From Pyxidicoccus fallax (GTDB taxonomy: Bacteria; Myxococcota; Myxococcia; Myxococcales; Myxococcaceae), in the NCBI RefSeq assembly GCF_012933655.1, contig NZ_JABBJJ010000019.1:1-64000 (forward strand): 64,000 nucleotides of DNA. The letters are read 5' to 3'. A model generated the notes under the pieces. The model was not told the origin of the DNA and did not search any database. It was given only the letters and a program-made list of their open reading frames with translations. Positions 56,552 to 64,000 of the stretch are shown one piece after another. Each line of letters begins with the position of its first letter. Position 1 is the first letter of the stretch. A program made the position numbers and the translations under genes.

Positions 56552-56564
56552 CCGGAGCTTCCGG
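56552..56564 (+). terminator. Short hairpin after livF
   Basis: CCGGA-GCT-TCCGG, a 5-bp stem with a 3-base loop starting six bases after the livF stop. It is short and without a clear T-tract, so only a tentative terminator. Confidence 0.35.
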
Positions 56565-56741
56565 GGTGTCCTGTAATCAAGGGGGGGTACCCCCGAGACG
56601 TCCGCTCGCTGACGGATGCCGATGAAACAAGTCGCACGGAAACTGGCAAGCCCCCCAATCTTGGGTAGTCAGCAGGCAAGCAGTTCGTTTACCTTCATTC
56701 AATCGACGCACCGCGTTCAACCTCCATCAGGAAACGTGCCC

Positions 56742-57506
56742 ATGCCCCCGGTGTCCCGACTTCTCGCCGCCGTTGCCACCCTCGCGCTGATTGCCGCCGC
56801 GTGCGCCGGTCAGCAGAAGACCGCTGACAACCAGCAGGCCTCCTCCACGATTGAGGAGGTCCCCCACGAGGGTGGTGACACCGGGGCTGCTCCCACGGCC
56901 GACCCCGCCGCGGCGTTCGTCCAGGTGGACGCGCAGGAGGGCTTCTCGGTGAAGATGCCGAGCAAGCCGCAGGAGCAGCGGCAGAAGGTCACCATCCCCG
57001 CGGGTGAGGTGGCCACGGCGGCGTACTCGCTGCAGACGCCCGAGGGCGTCATCTACTCCGTCAGCATCGCGGACTACCCGGAGAAGGTCGTCGCCGCCCG
57101 TCCTCCGGAGGCCTTCCTCAACGAGGGCCGCGACGGTCTCACCAACCAGCTCAAGGGCACCGTCAGCAACGAGCAGGAAATCACCATCGACGGCTACCCC
57201 GGGAAGTCCTACACGGTGTCCTCGCCCAACGGCGAGGTGAAGGCGCGCAACTACCTGGTGGGCCCGCGCCTCTACACCATGCTCGTCCTCTACAACCCGA
57301 GCATCGGCGCGCCGGGCGCGGACGCGTTCCTCGGCTCGCTGGCGCTCGTCAACCCGCCGCCGCCGGTGGAGCGCGCTGGCGCGGGCGGCGCGGACGGCGG
57401 CGTGGGTGACGGCGGCATCGAGGGTGACGCTGGCGTGGACACGGGCGCCGTGGACGCGGGCGTCGCTCCCGACGCGGGCACCCGCCGCCGTCGCGGCACC
57501 CGCTAG
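56742..57506 (+). CDS. Lipoprotein with unknown beta-rich domain
   Basis: A 254-residue exported protein of unknown function. The signal ends in LALIAAACAGQ, a lipobox. A charged linker leads to a domain of about 150 residues with regular strands (FSVKMPSKPQEQRQKVTIP, VIYSVSIADYPEKVV, EITIDGYPGKSYTVSSPNGE). This resembles a small PsbP/Mog1-like or DUF1795-type lipoprotein fold. The C-terminal 50 residues are Gly/Ala/Asp-rich (VDAGVAPDAG) and low in complexity. The leader between livF and this gene is more AT-rich than its surroundings, suggesting its own promoter, but no clean -35/-10 pair was found. Confidence 0.65.
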   Translation: MPPVSRLLAAVATLALIAAACAGQQKTADNQQASSTIEEVPHEGGDTGAAPTADPAAAFVQVDAQEGFSVKMPSKPQEQRQKVTIPAGEVATAAYSLQTPEGVIYSVSIADYPEKVVAARPPEAFLNEGRDGLTNQLKGTVSNEQEITIDGYPGKSYTVSSPNGEVKARNYLVGPRLYTMLVLYNPSIGAPGADAFLGSLALVNPPPPVERAGAGGADGGVGDGGIEGDAGVDTGAVDAGVAPDAGTRRRRGTR

Positions 57507-57570
57507 TCCTCTCCGGGCTTCCGGCACGTTGCTCTTCGAGGTGGCGTGCCTGGACGCCCGGTTGCCTGAC

Positions 57571-57588
57571 GGGCCCTGCTTGGGGCCC
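57571..57588 (+). terminator. Hairpin terminator after the lipoprotein gene
   Basis: GGGCCC-TGCTTG-GGGCCC forms a 6-bp stem with a 6-base loop and is followed by ATGTGGTTGTTT, the most T-rich tail seen after any hairpin here. It lies 64 bases after the stop. Confidence 0.55.
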
Positions 57589-57670
57589 ATGTGGTTGTTT
57601 CGACCCGGTTTCCTTGCCTGTGCCCCGGTCCCTAGCTTCCTTGCGCAGTTGACCGGGAGGGGGACAGGGA

Positions 57671-60115
57671 ATGACGGGGCTGGCTGGTGCCCTGCTCGCC
57701 GCGGTGCTCGCGGCGGGCGGCACTTCGCTGGTGCCGGTGAGCGGGGGCAATGCCCTTACGCTCCCAGCCCAGCGTCACATTGTTCGCATCGAAACAGGTT
57801 CAGGACGCGCGCCGACGTGGCTGGTGGCCATCCAGCACGGGGGCCGGGACGGCAAGGGGCTGGTGCTGTACCGCTCCGAGGACGGGTTGCGCACCGTCCG
57901 TCGCGTGGCGGACATCCAGTCGGACGCCACGCACACGGACCGCGCGGAGCTGCTCGCGGTGGGGCGGGACGTGGCGCTGGTGTACTCGTACGAGGGCCCG
58001 AAGCTGGGGCCGTCGAGCCGGCATGACGTCTGGTTCCAGTGGTGGCGCTACCAGTCGGGCTCGGACACGTGGGTGCCGCAGCCGGCGGTGCGGGTGTTGG
58101 ACTCGCCGGATTCCAGCACGGGCTACTCGCGGGCGCTGCTGGCGAGGGACTCGCGCGGGCGGCTGTGGGTGCAGGCCTTCCGGCTGGAGCCGGATGGCAG
58201 CTCCACCGCAGTGGTGTCGGTGTCCACGGATGGGGGCGCCACCTTCGTGCGCCAGCCGGACCTCGGGTGGGTGAAGCGCCGGGGCGGCGGGCGGCTGATG
58301 AGCGTGGGGACGAAGCTCGTCTTCTTCTACGCCATGCACGACGGCTTCGAGCCCACGCGGATGCGCGTGCGCAATGACTCGGACCCGCTGGGCACGTGGG
58401 GGCCGGTGCGCGACGCGTTCTCCGACGGCATCTACCACGGCGCGGCGCTGAGCGCGGTGGAGGACGGCAGGGGTGGCCTCCACCTCGTCTACAAGGACGA
58501 GACGGAGCGCCTCTACTACCGCCACTTCGACGGGACGTCCTTCGGGGCTCGCGTCCTGGTGGAGGGCACGTCCGACTGGGCGATGCAGGCGGCCATCACC
58601 CGCATCGGCGACACGCTGTACGTCTTCTACAACCGCATGCGCGTGCTGAACGAGCACTACGAGCTGCGCGTGCGCGTGCTGCGCGACGGGAGCTTCGGGA
58701 GCGCGGTGACGCTCGATGGGAATACGACGTTCAAGGGCTACCCCAACGCGGTGGCCGTGCTGCCCGAGGAGAGCACCGAGGTGCCGTGCCTGTTCGGCGA
58801 TGCACCCGATGCCGCCTCGTGGGGCACCGTGTCTCGTGTCGCGCTCGCGGTGCAGCCGCAGCCTCCGCCGGATGGGGGGACGGATGGCGGCACGCCGTGG
58901 CCGGATGGCGGCACGGACGGTGGGACGGGCACGGACGGCGGTACGCCCTGGCCCGACGGTGGCACGGATGGCGGCACGGGGACGGATGCCGGTACGCCCT
59001 GGCCCGACGGTGGCACGACGACGGACGGCGGCACGCCCGGCACCGATGGCGGCACGGGCACGGACGGCGGGACTCCGGTTCCGGACGGTGGCACGTCGGC
59101 GCCCTTCACGCTGGAGGCCGTGCACACCAACACCACGCACGAGGTGCTCGCGGTGGACGGGGCGGGCACGGTGTACGCGCTGGCGCTGGACGGGAGCCGT
59201 TCGAGCCTGGTGGCGAGCACGGACGGTGGGCGCACCTTCGCGGCGCGCGGGTCGGGTGGGGGCAACTTGTGGACGGTGGCCGCGATGAAGAACGGCACGC
59301 TGCTGGCGGTGGCGAGCCGCAGCGGCGTCTATTACCTCCAGCGCTCCACGGACGGCGGGCGCACGTGGAAGGACGCGGTGAGCCTGGGCAGCTACCGCGC
59401 GCAGGGGCCCCAGAGCTTCGCGGAGCTGGGGAACACCTTCTTCTTCCTGGAGTACCAGACCTTCACCTCCTCGAGCGTGCCGGTGCGCCTGTGGGCCAGC
59501 GGAGACGGCGGGGCCACGTGGACGGTGCGCTCCACGCTGACGGCGCACCGGCATGGTTACGCGCTCTTCGCGGACGCCACGACGGGAGCGCTGTGGGCCA
59601 CGTTCGGTAGCAGCACGGCGCAGTCGGCGGTGCTCCGCTCCACGGATGGAGGGCGGAACTGGACGAAGGTGCTCGGCGGGTACGCGGCGAACGGTGTGGC
59701 GGGCGTGGTGCGCTCCGACGGCTCGCTGCTGCTGGGCCAGTCCACGCTGTACGAGCCCGAGCACCCGAAGCTGCTGCGCCTCTTCCCGAGCGGACGCGTG
59801 GACGCGCTGATGACGCTGCCGGGCCCCGTGTACTCACTGCTCCCGGTGACTGGGGGCGGCTGGGTGATGGGCACGGGCTGGGCGAGCGCGGGCGACATCA
59901 CCGCGCCGGGTGACGTGTACGCGCGCCTCTTCACGAGTGGGGACGGAGTGACGTGGAGGGAGACGCTGCGCTACGAGCGGCTGAGCAGCACGGAGTTCGG
60001 CCGGGCGGACGTGTGGGGTGTGCTGCCCTCGGGGGACCTGGTGGTGCGGATGGACAACATCCGTGGCTTCGGTACGGCGGGCCGGGGCTTCCAGGTGCTG
60101 CGAGTGAAGCGCTGA
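57671..60115 (+). CDS. Secreted two-part Asp-box (BNR/sialidase-like) repeat protein
   Basis: An 814-residue exported protein. After a signal peptide (LAGALLAAVLAAGGTSL) come two beta-propeller-like halves. The first (about 40-395) has VVSVSTDGGATFVRQPD; the second (about 475-814) has VASTDGGRTFAARG, LQRSTDGGRTWKDAV, ASGDGGATWTV and RSTDGGRNWTK. These S-x-D-x-G-x-T-W/F Asp boxes mark BNR-type propellers as in sialidases and photosystem assembly factors. The catalytic Arg triad of sialidases was not identified, so a binding role is as likely as hydrolysis. The halves are joined by an 80-residue DGGT linker. GGGAGGGGGACAGGGA precedes the ATG. Confidence 0.8.
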   Translation: MTGLAGALLAAVLAAGGTSLVPVSGGNALTLPAQRHIVRIETGSGRAPTWLVAIQHGGRDGKGLVLYRSEDGLRTVRRVADIQSDATHTDRAELLAVGRDVALVYSYEGPKLGPSSRHDVWFQWWRYQSGSDTWVPQPAVRVLDSPDSSTGYSRALLARDSRGRLWVQAFRLEPDGSSTAVVSVSTDGGATFVRQPDLGWVKRRGGGRLMSVGTKLVFFYAMHDGFEPTRMRVRNDSDPLGTWGPVRDAFSDGIYHGAALSAVEDGRGGLHLVYKDETERLYYRHFDGTSFGARVLVEGTSDWAMQAAITRIGDTLYVFYNRMRVLNEHYELRVRVLRDGSFGSAVTLDGNTTFKGYPNAVAVLPEESTEVPCLFGDAPDAASWGTVSRVALAVQPQPPPDGGTDGGTPWPDGGTDGGTGTDGGTPWPDGGTDGGTGTDAGTPWPDGGTTTDGGTPGTDGGTGTDGGTPVPDGGTSAPFTLEAVHTNTTHEVLAVDGAGTVYALALDGSRSSLVASTDGGRTFAARGSGGGNLWTVAAMKNGTLLAVASRSGVYYLQRSTDGGRTWKDAVSLGSYRAQGPQSFAELGNTFFFLEYQTFTSSSVPVRLWASGDGGATWTVRSTLTAHRHGYALFADATTGALWATFGSSTAQSAVLRSTDGGRNWTKVLGGYAANGVAGVVRSDGSLLLGQSTLYEPEHPKLLRLFPSGRVDALMTLPGPVYSLLPVTGGGWVMGTGWASAGDITAPGDVYARLFTSGDGVTWRETLRYERLSSTEFGRADVWGVLPSGDLVVRMDNIRGFGTAGRGFQVLRVKR
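58868..59102 (+). repeat. DGGT-type tandem repeat linker
   Basis: About 235 bases code for a repeated PDGG-TDGG-T pattern with variants (GTDGGTPWPDGG). The DNA units are imperfect copies of about 12 and 36 bases. Flexible Asp/Gly/Thr linkers of this kind join domains in many myxobacterial secreted proteins, and the region is a likely site of length variation. Confidence 0.85.
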
Positions 60116-60178
60116 GCGGGCCGGTGCGTTACACCTCCTGGCGCGCGGTGCCTGCCGCATCGCCAGGGGGTGGACGTC

Positions 60179-60946
60179 ATGTGGGATCCGAAGCAGTACT
60201 CGCACTTCCGTGACGAGCGGAAGCGTCCGTTCTTCGAGCTGCTGGCGAGGGTGGATGTGGACGCGCCCTCGCACGTGGCGGACCTGGGCTGCGGCACGGG
60301 AGACCTCACGCGCGTGCTGACCGAGCGGTGGCAGGAAGCGCGGGTGTACGGGGTGGACTCGTCCAGCGCGATGGTGGAGGAGGCGCGCCGCCGTCCCTCG
60401 TCGGAGTCACTGCGCTTCGATGTGGCGGACCTCGCGGGCTGGGAGCCGCCCGCGCCACTGGATGTGCTGGTCTCCAATGCGGCGCTGCACTGGGTGCCGG
60501 ACCACGGCGCGCTGCTGCGGAGGTTGGTGGAGAAGCTGGCGCCGGGTGGGGTGCTGGCGTTCCAGATTCCGGCGAACTTCGACGCGCCCTCGCACCGGCA
60601 CATCGACGAGGTGCGGGCGCTGCCACGCTTCGCGACGAAGCTGGAGTCGGTGCGCCGGGGCCATGCTGGGCCCATCGAGGTCTACGAGTCGCTGCTGTCC
60701 GACCTGGGGCTGACCGTGGATGCGTGGGAGACGACGTACCTGCACGTGCTGCCGGGCGAGGACGCGGTGCTGGAATGGCTGCTGGGCACCACGCTGCGGC
60801 CGGTGCTGGCGGCGTTGAATCCGGAGGAGGGGAGGGCCTTCCTGGACACACTGCGGCCGCTGCTGCGCCAGTCCTATCCGGCGCACGCGCGAGGCACGCC
60901 GTTCCGTTTCACCCGCCGCTTCGTGGTGGCGCGGCGGGGGCGGTGA
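60179..60946 (+). CDS. tam: Trans-aconitate 2-methyltransferase-like SAM methyltransferase
   Basis: A 255-residue class I methyltransferase. It begins MWDPKQYSHFRDERKRPFFE, as Tam proteins do. SAM motif I is VADLGCGTGDLTRVL and the acidic loop is VYGVDSSSAMVEEAR. LDVLVSNAALHWVPDH and, later, LAFQIPANFDAPSHR are also Tam-like. Tam methylates trans-aconitate, a citric-acid-cycle by-product that inhibits aconitase. The ATG at 60179 is preceded by AGGGGG; a GTG at 60170 is in frame. The stop lies nine bases from that of the converging MopE-repeat gene. Confidence 0.85.
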   Translation: MWDPKQYSHFRDERKRPFFELLARVDVDAPSHVADLGCGTGDLTRVLTERWQEARVYGVDSSSAMVEEARRRPSSESLRFDVADLAGWEPPAPLDVLVSNAALHWVPDHGALLRRLVEKLAPGGVLAFQIPANFDAPSHRHIDEVRALPRFATKLESVRRGHAGPIEVYESLLSDLGLTVDAWETTYLHVLPGEDAVLEWLLGTTLRPVLAALNPEEGRAFLDTLRPLLRQSYPAHARGTPFRFTRRFVVARRGR

Positions 60947-60955
60947 GTCACGTCA

Positions 60956-62989
60956 TTAGGGCCACTGGGGCCAGTGGAAGATCTGGCCGCCTTCACCCAC
61001 GACCCAGAGGTTCGCCGGGCTGGTACCGGCAATGTCGTTGAACCTGGCGCTGGTGGTTTCGTGGGCGACTCGCCAGTCCTGGCCGTCATAGCGGTAAATA
61101 CGACCGGCGAAGGCGGTGGCGTAAGCGGAAGATGCGCCGAACGCGACGATGGAGGTCAGGTTGTCGGTGTGAGTGGCGGGGAAGGCCATCTTGCTCCAGG
61201 TCGCGCCATCCCACTTCAGCACGGTGTTGTCTGTGCCCACCGCGAACGCGAGCTTCTCGTTCACCACCCAGACTCCATTGAGGCGGACTTGCCCCACGTT
61301 GCTGGGGAGGGTTTCCTGCTGCCACTGCCCGTTGCTCGGGTTGAAGCGGTAGATGCGAGGGCTCGGCCCGGCCAGAGTCGCACCCACTGCGAACAGCGCA
61401 TTCCGGTTGATGCCATGAACGTCATACAGGGGAGCAACCGGGGTGGTTCCGTAGGTGAGGGTACTGGCGCCATTCCAGATGAACGTCGAGCCTGCGCCGG
61501 ACAAGTCGAAGGCGGGGGTCACGCCATGAATCTCAAGGTTGGTGCCGTTCCTGATGCCAACCAGTCCCCGGATTTCACGGTTCAGGTCCTGTGACGCGGT
61601 GCAGTTCAGGCTCCCGGGGTCCTGGATGTCGAGTCGACCCCCGAACGAGCCCATGTAGCCGCGGCCATTGTTCGCGTCGACCCAGAGCGCGTACCGGTCG
61701 ACGTTGCTGCCGCACCCCTGCGTCGTCGCCTGGAACGAGGTGCCACCAGCGGGGAGCCGGGCGCGGACATCGTTGCTACCGACGACTCCCACCTCACCAG
61801 AGGCCAGTGTCACGACGGAGCGCCAGTTGAAAGTGATCGCCGACACGGTCTGGGCTACCCAGCGGGGATCGGAGCACACTGAAGTAGCCTCGACCTGGTC
61901 GTCGCAGTTGTTGTCCTCCGCGTCGCAGATCTCCGGCGCACCCGGGTACGTGAATGGGTTCCCCTCCCTGCAGTCACCAGCCTGCGTGATGTATCCGGCG
62001 CCAGGAGAGACGCAGGACCGGGTCACCGTGCCGCCGCCGTAGCCATCACCGTCCTCATCGAGCATCCAGTTCGACGGCTGCTGGGTGGTATTGCAGACGG
62101 CATTCCCGCTGACGGTGTCACACGCGTACTGGCCACTGCACTGGAACTCACCCATGCACGGCGTGCCGGGAGCGGGGATGCCCTCGTTCACGTTGCCGTC
62201 GCAGTTGTCGTCCACGTCGTTGCAGCGCTCCACCGCGCCGGGTCGCACGTTGGCGCTGCTGTCATCACAATCCGTCGCCGGGCCCGCGACGTAGCCCGCC
62301 GGTACGCCATTGCAGAAGGACTCCGCCGGAGCCTTCTTGTCACCGTGGCCATCCCGGTCCGCGTCCGGGTACCCCACGGTGCCATTGGGAACGTCGCAGA
62401 CGACCTGCCCATTGTCCCCACAGCGGCGGGTACCCGAGCAGCTCTGGGCATTGGTGCAACTCTGCTCCAGCGACAGTTCCTGCTGGTCAGCCTGCCCATT
62501 GCAGTTGTCGTCCTCTTGGTTGCAACGCTCCGTGGCGCCCGGGTGGACATCGGCATCCCCGTCATCGCAGTCCGTACCGCCACTGCGAGTGGCCACATAG
62601 CCATCCTTGTCCCCATCCGTCGCGGCGAGCTGCAACGTCGCCTCGGTCACCTTGCCGGCCGTGAGCGTGACTTGCTCCGAGTTGCGCACCACGGGCGTGC
62701 CGGCGCAGGCGCGCTCGAAGGCGCGGGCTTCCACCTCCACGGTGTTGCCCCAATCCTCCTGGGCGAGCACGCCCACCAGGAAGGAGCCACTGGTGGGGAC
62801 GCGCTCGTCCGCCACTTGCTCGGAGAGTTCCTTGCCGCTGGCCACGTCTCGGGCCATCACGAGCACACAGCCAGGTCGGAAACCGTCGTAGGCCACCGTG
62901 AGCCTCACGGCACCTTGAGCAGTCTCTTTCTTGCAACCCGCAAGCGCGAGGAGAGGGAGGAGCCACAGGACGCGTCGCATGGCGCCCAT
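60956..62989 (-). CDS. Lipoprotein with MopE-type metal-binding repeats
   Basis: A 677-residue lipoprotein. The signal is LWLLPLLALAGCKK (lipobox). A first domain of about 130 residues has a strand pattern. Three MopE-like repeats follow, each with D-x-DxDGY, a DCDD-type pair and PGA-x-E-x-C-N/D-x-x-DNNCDG (for example VHPGATERCNQEDDNCNG). These occur in many myxobacterial surface proteins and are named after MopE of Methylococcus, where the C-terminal product binds copper; here metal binding is only inferred. From about residue 370 a beta-propeller-like domain runs to the end (WDGATWSKMAFP, TSPANLWVVGEGG). GAGG precedes the start at 62989; MRRV at 62980 is an alternative. Confidence 0.8.
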   Translation of the reverse strand: MGAMRRVLWLLPLLALAGCKKETAQGAVRLTVAYDGFRPGCVLVMARDVASGKELSEQVADERVPTSGSFLVGVLAQEDWGNTVEVEARAFERACAGTPVVRNSEQVTLTAGKVTEATLQLAATDGDKDGYVATRSGGTDCDDGDADVHPGATERCNQEDDNCNGQADQQELSLEQSCTNAQSCSGTRRCGDNGQVVCDVPNGTVGYPDADRDGHGDKKAPAESFCNGVPAGYVAGPATDCDDSSANVRPGAVERCNDVDDNCDGNVNEGIPAPGTPCMGEFQCSGQYACDTVSGNAVCNTTQQPSNWMLDEDGDGYGGGTVTRSCVSPGAGYITQAGDCREGNPFTYPGAPEICDAEDNNCDDQVEATSVCSDPRWVAQTVSAITFNWRSVVTLASGEVGVVGSNDVRARLPAGGTSFQATTQGCGSNVDRYALWVDANNGRGYMGSFGGRLDIQDPGSLNCTASQDLNREIRGLVGIRNGTNLEIHGVTPAFDLSGAGSTFIWNGASTLTYGTTPVAPLYDVHGINRNALFAVGATLAGPSPRIYRFNPSNGQWQQETLPSNVGQVRLNGVWVVNEKLAFAVGTDNTVLKWDGATWSKMAFPATHTDNLTSIVAFGASSAYATAFAGRIYRYDGQDWRVAHETTSARFNDIAGTSPANLWVVGEGGQIFHWPQWP

Positions 62990-63030
62990 TCTATCCTCGC
63001 GCCCGGATTCCTGCGCACTCCCCGCCTCTG

Positions 63031-63645
63031 CTACCGCACCGACGGGAAGTCCGAGTACACCATCTCCAGCCGTGCATCCACGGCCAGGCTGGCGGGCGTC
63101 ACCAACTCCAGGTCCAGCGGCACCTTCCCGTAACGTTCGCGCAGGGGCTGCTCTAGCCCCTTCAGCTTGAGCGAGCCCAGCCGCTCCATCTTCCCGTACT
63201 CCACGCCCGCCCCCTGGGCGTACGCCTTGCGCACCAGCTCCGAGCAGTACATCGCCTCGTCGTCCCACGTGAAGCGCAGGTCATAAGGCTTGCCCAGGTG
63301 CGCCTTCGCCGCGGCCACGGCCTGCTGCCGCTGCGCGTCGCTCAGCTCCTTCGGCCGCAGCACCATGATGCGGCCCTTCGCGCCCCGCGCCTTCCACTTC
63401 GCGAACGGCACGCGCTGCACCGGCTGCACGGCCTCCACCACCCAGGTGCCCTCGGGCGTTACCTCGACCATGCCGACGTGGGACAGCGGGCTCTCCGTCG
63501 CCACCTGGATGAACTGGGACTGCCGCGAGCGCGAGGTGTGCAGCACGATGTCCCCCGTCCGCAGCGTCTCCTCCAGGCCACCCCGTGGCGCCGCGACCGC
63601 GCCGTGGGCTCCGAGCCACACCGCCAACAGCACACTCCACCGCAT
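63031..63645 (-). CDS. Exported YiiX-like (permuted NlpC/P60 papain fold) hydrolase
   Basis: A 204-residue protein with a signal peptide (SVLLAVWLGAHGAVA). It shows the YiiX/YebB-type order: RTGDIVLHTSRSRQSQFIQ, the His of SPLSHVGMVEV, then KAHLGKPYDLRFTWDDEAMY and the Cys in MYCSELVRKAY. In these permuted papain-like enzymes His precedes Cys in sequence. The family is thought to act on peptide or lipid amide bonds in the envelope; the substrate is unknown. It is followed after 41 bp by the MopE-repeat lipoprotein gene on the same strand. Confidence 0.82.
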   Translation of the reverse strand: MRWSVLLAVWLGAHGAVAAPRGGLEETLRTGDIVLHTSRSRQSQFIQVATESPLSHVGMVEVTPEGTWVVEAVQPVQRVPFAKWKARGAKGRIMVLRPKELSDAQRQQAVAAAKAHLGKPYDLRFTWDDEAMYCSELVRKAYAQGAGVEYGKMERLGSLKLKGLEQPLRERYGKVPLDLELVTPASLAVDARLEMVYSDFPSVR

Positions 63646-63724
63646 CGTCGAGTCCTTTCCGGCGCTTACCCGCGCCTGCCCCCAGGCAATGCAGCCCGGG
63701 TGCCAGCGCCGCCGGTGAGCACCA

Positions 63725-64000
63725 TCACCCCACGCGGGTGAGCGGCACGTCCAGGCGGGAGTGGTAATGCCCGCCCTTGCTCTCGAAGAGCACCAGCCGG
63801 TCCACGCGCCCCTCGCCGAAGTCCGCGCCCTCCAGGGCTTTCACGCACCGGGCCAGCGCCGGGTCTCCGCGCGGGTCCTTCGAGCGCGCCAGCGTCAGGT
63901 GCGCGGTGTACTCACGGTGCTCGGGCTTGAAGCCCAGCGGCTCGAGTGCGGTGGAGACGTCCGCCTGGAGCGCCTTGAGCGCGTCCGTCGCTCCACGCAC
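63725..64000 (-). CDS. thpR: C-terminus of an RNA 2',3'-cyclic phosphodiesterase (5' end outside the window)
   Basis: The frame is open to the right edge, so only the last 91 residues are present. The second catalytic motif of the 2H phosphoesterase family is visible as HLTLAR; the first HxTL/HxTx motif would lie beyond the edge. The end (VDRLVLFESK, then HYHSRLDVPL) matches ThpR/LigT proteins, which open 2',3'-cyclic phosphates on RNA and join tRNA halves in vitro. Confidence 0.8.
   Translation of the reverse strand: MRGATDALKALQADVSTALEPLGFKPEHREYTAHLTLARSKDPRGDPALARCVKALEGADFGEGRVDRLVLFESKGGHYHSRLDVPLTRVG

Overview
The window is GC-rich (about 70% by eye), densely coded DNA with strong third-position G/C bias. 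It looks like the chromosome of a myxobacterium of the Myxococcus/Corallococcus/Pyxidicoccus type. The evidence is a complete chemosensory operon matching the Myxococcus dif locus, several Ser/Thr kinases, many lipoproteins, MopE-type Asp-rich repeats, ADYC-domain proteins, and the remains of an MglA-like GTPase gene at the left edge. No rRNA, tRNA, CRISPR array, insertion sequence or prophage was seen.

Layout. 1-2.4 kb: C-terminus of a small GTPase gene, a PocR-domain histidine kinase and a NYN-domain protein. 2.4-8.0 kb (minus): a TPR-CHAT protein and twin ADYC-domain proteins that share an upstream motif. 8.1-13.2 kb: a giant kinase-STAND-FGE fusion divergent from a sigma-70-family factor, with a palindrome between them. 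13.3-16.3 kb: a vWA protein and ThiL. 16.3-22.2 kb: the dif operon (MCP, YjbR-like, CheW, CheY, CheA, CheC), which in Myxococcus xanthus controls exopolysaccharide and pilus-dependent motility. 22.3-30.2 kb: a small Cys-rich lipoprotein, larB-larC, a zinc-ribbon membrane protein coupled to a Ycf46-like AAA ATPase, a Gfo/Idh/MocA oxidoreductase, an unknown protein and a cNMP-binding kinase-like protein without its phospho-acceptor histidine.

30.3-41.1 kb (minus) is the most unusual part. It is a tight seven-gene run: ECF sigma factor, zinc-finger anti-sigma factor, exported caspase-like protein with an EF-hand loop, and four tandem paralogous lipoproteins. Each lipoprotein carries 4 or 5 EF-hand-like Cys repeats followed by an LRR/receptor-L-like domain. 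I infer a cell-envelope, possibly calcium-responsive, caspase module under its own sigma factor.

41.3-51.6 kb: a small conserved protein with a strong terminator, a nuclease-fold lipoprotein that seems truncated by a stop codon, a histone-H1-tailed coiled-coil protein, grpE-dnaK, a small membrane protein, a GAF-like Ser/Thr kinase and two PRC-barrel/YsnF stress-type proteins. 51.7-56.5 kb: a five-gene branched-chain amino-acid ABC transporter operon (livJHMGF order) with a recognisable promoter. 56.7-64 kb: a lipoprotein, an Asp-box protein with a DGGT linker, a trans-aconitate methyltransferase-like protein, a MopE-repeat lipoprotein, a YiiX-like hydrolase and the C-terminus of an RNA 2',3'-cyclic phosphodiesterase.
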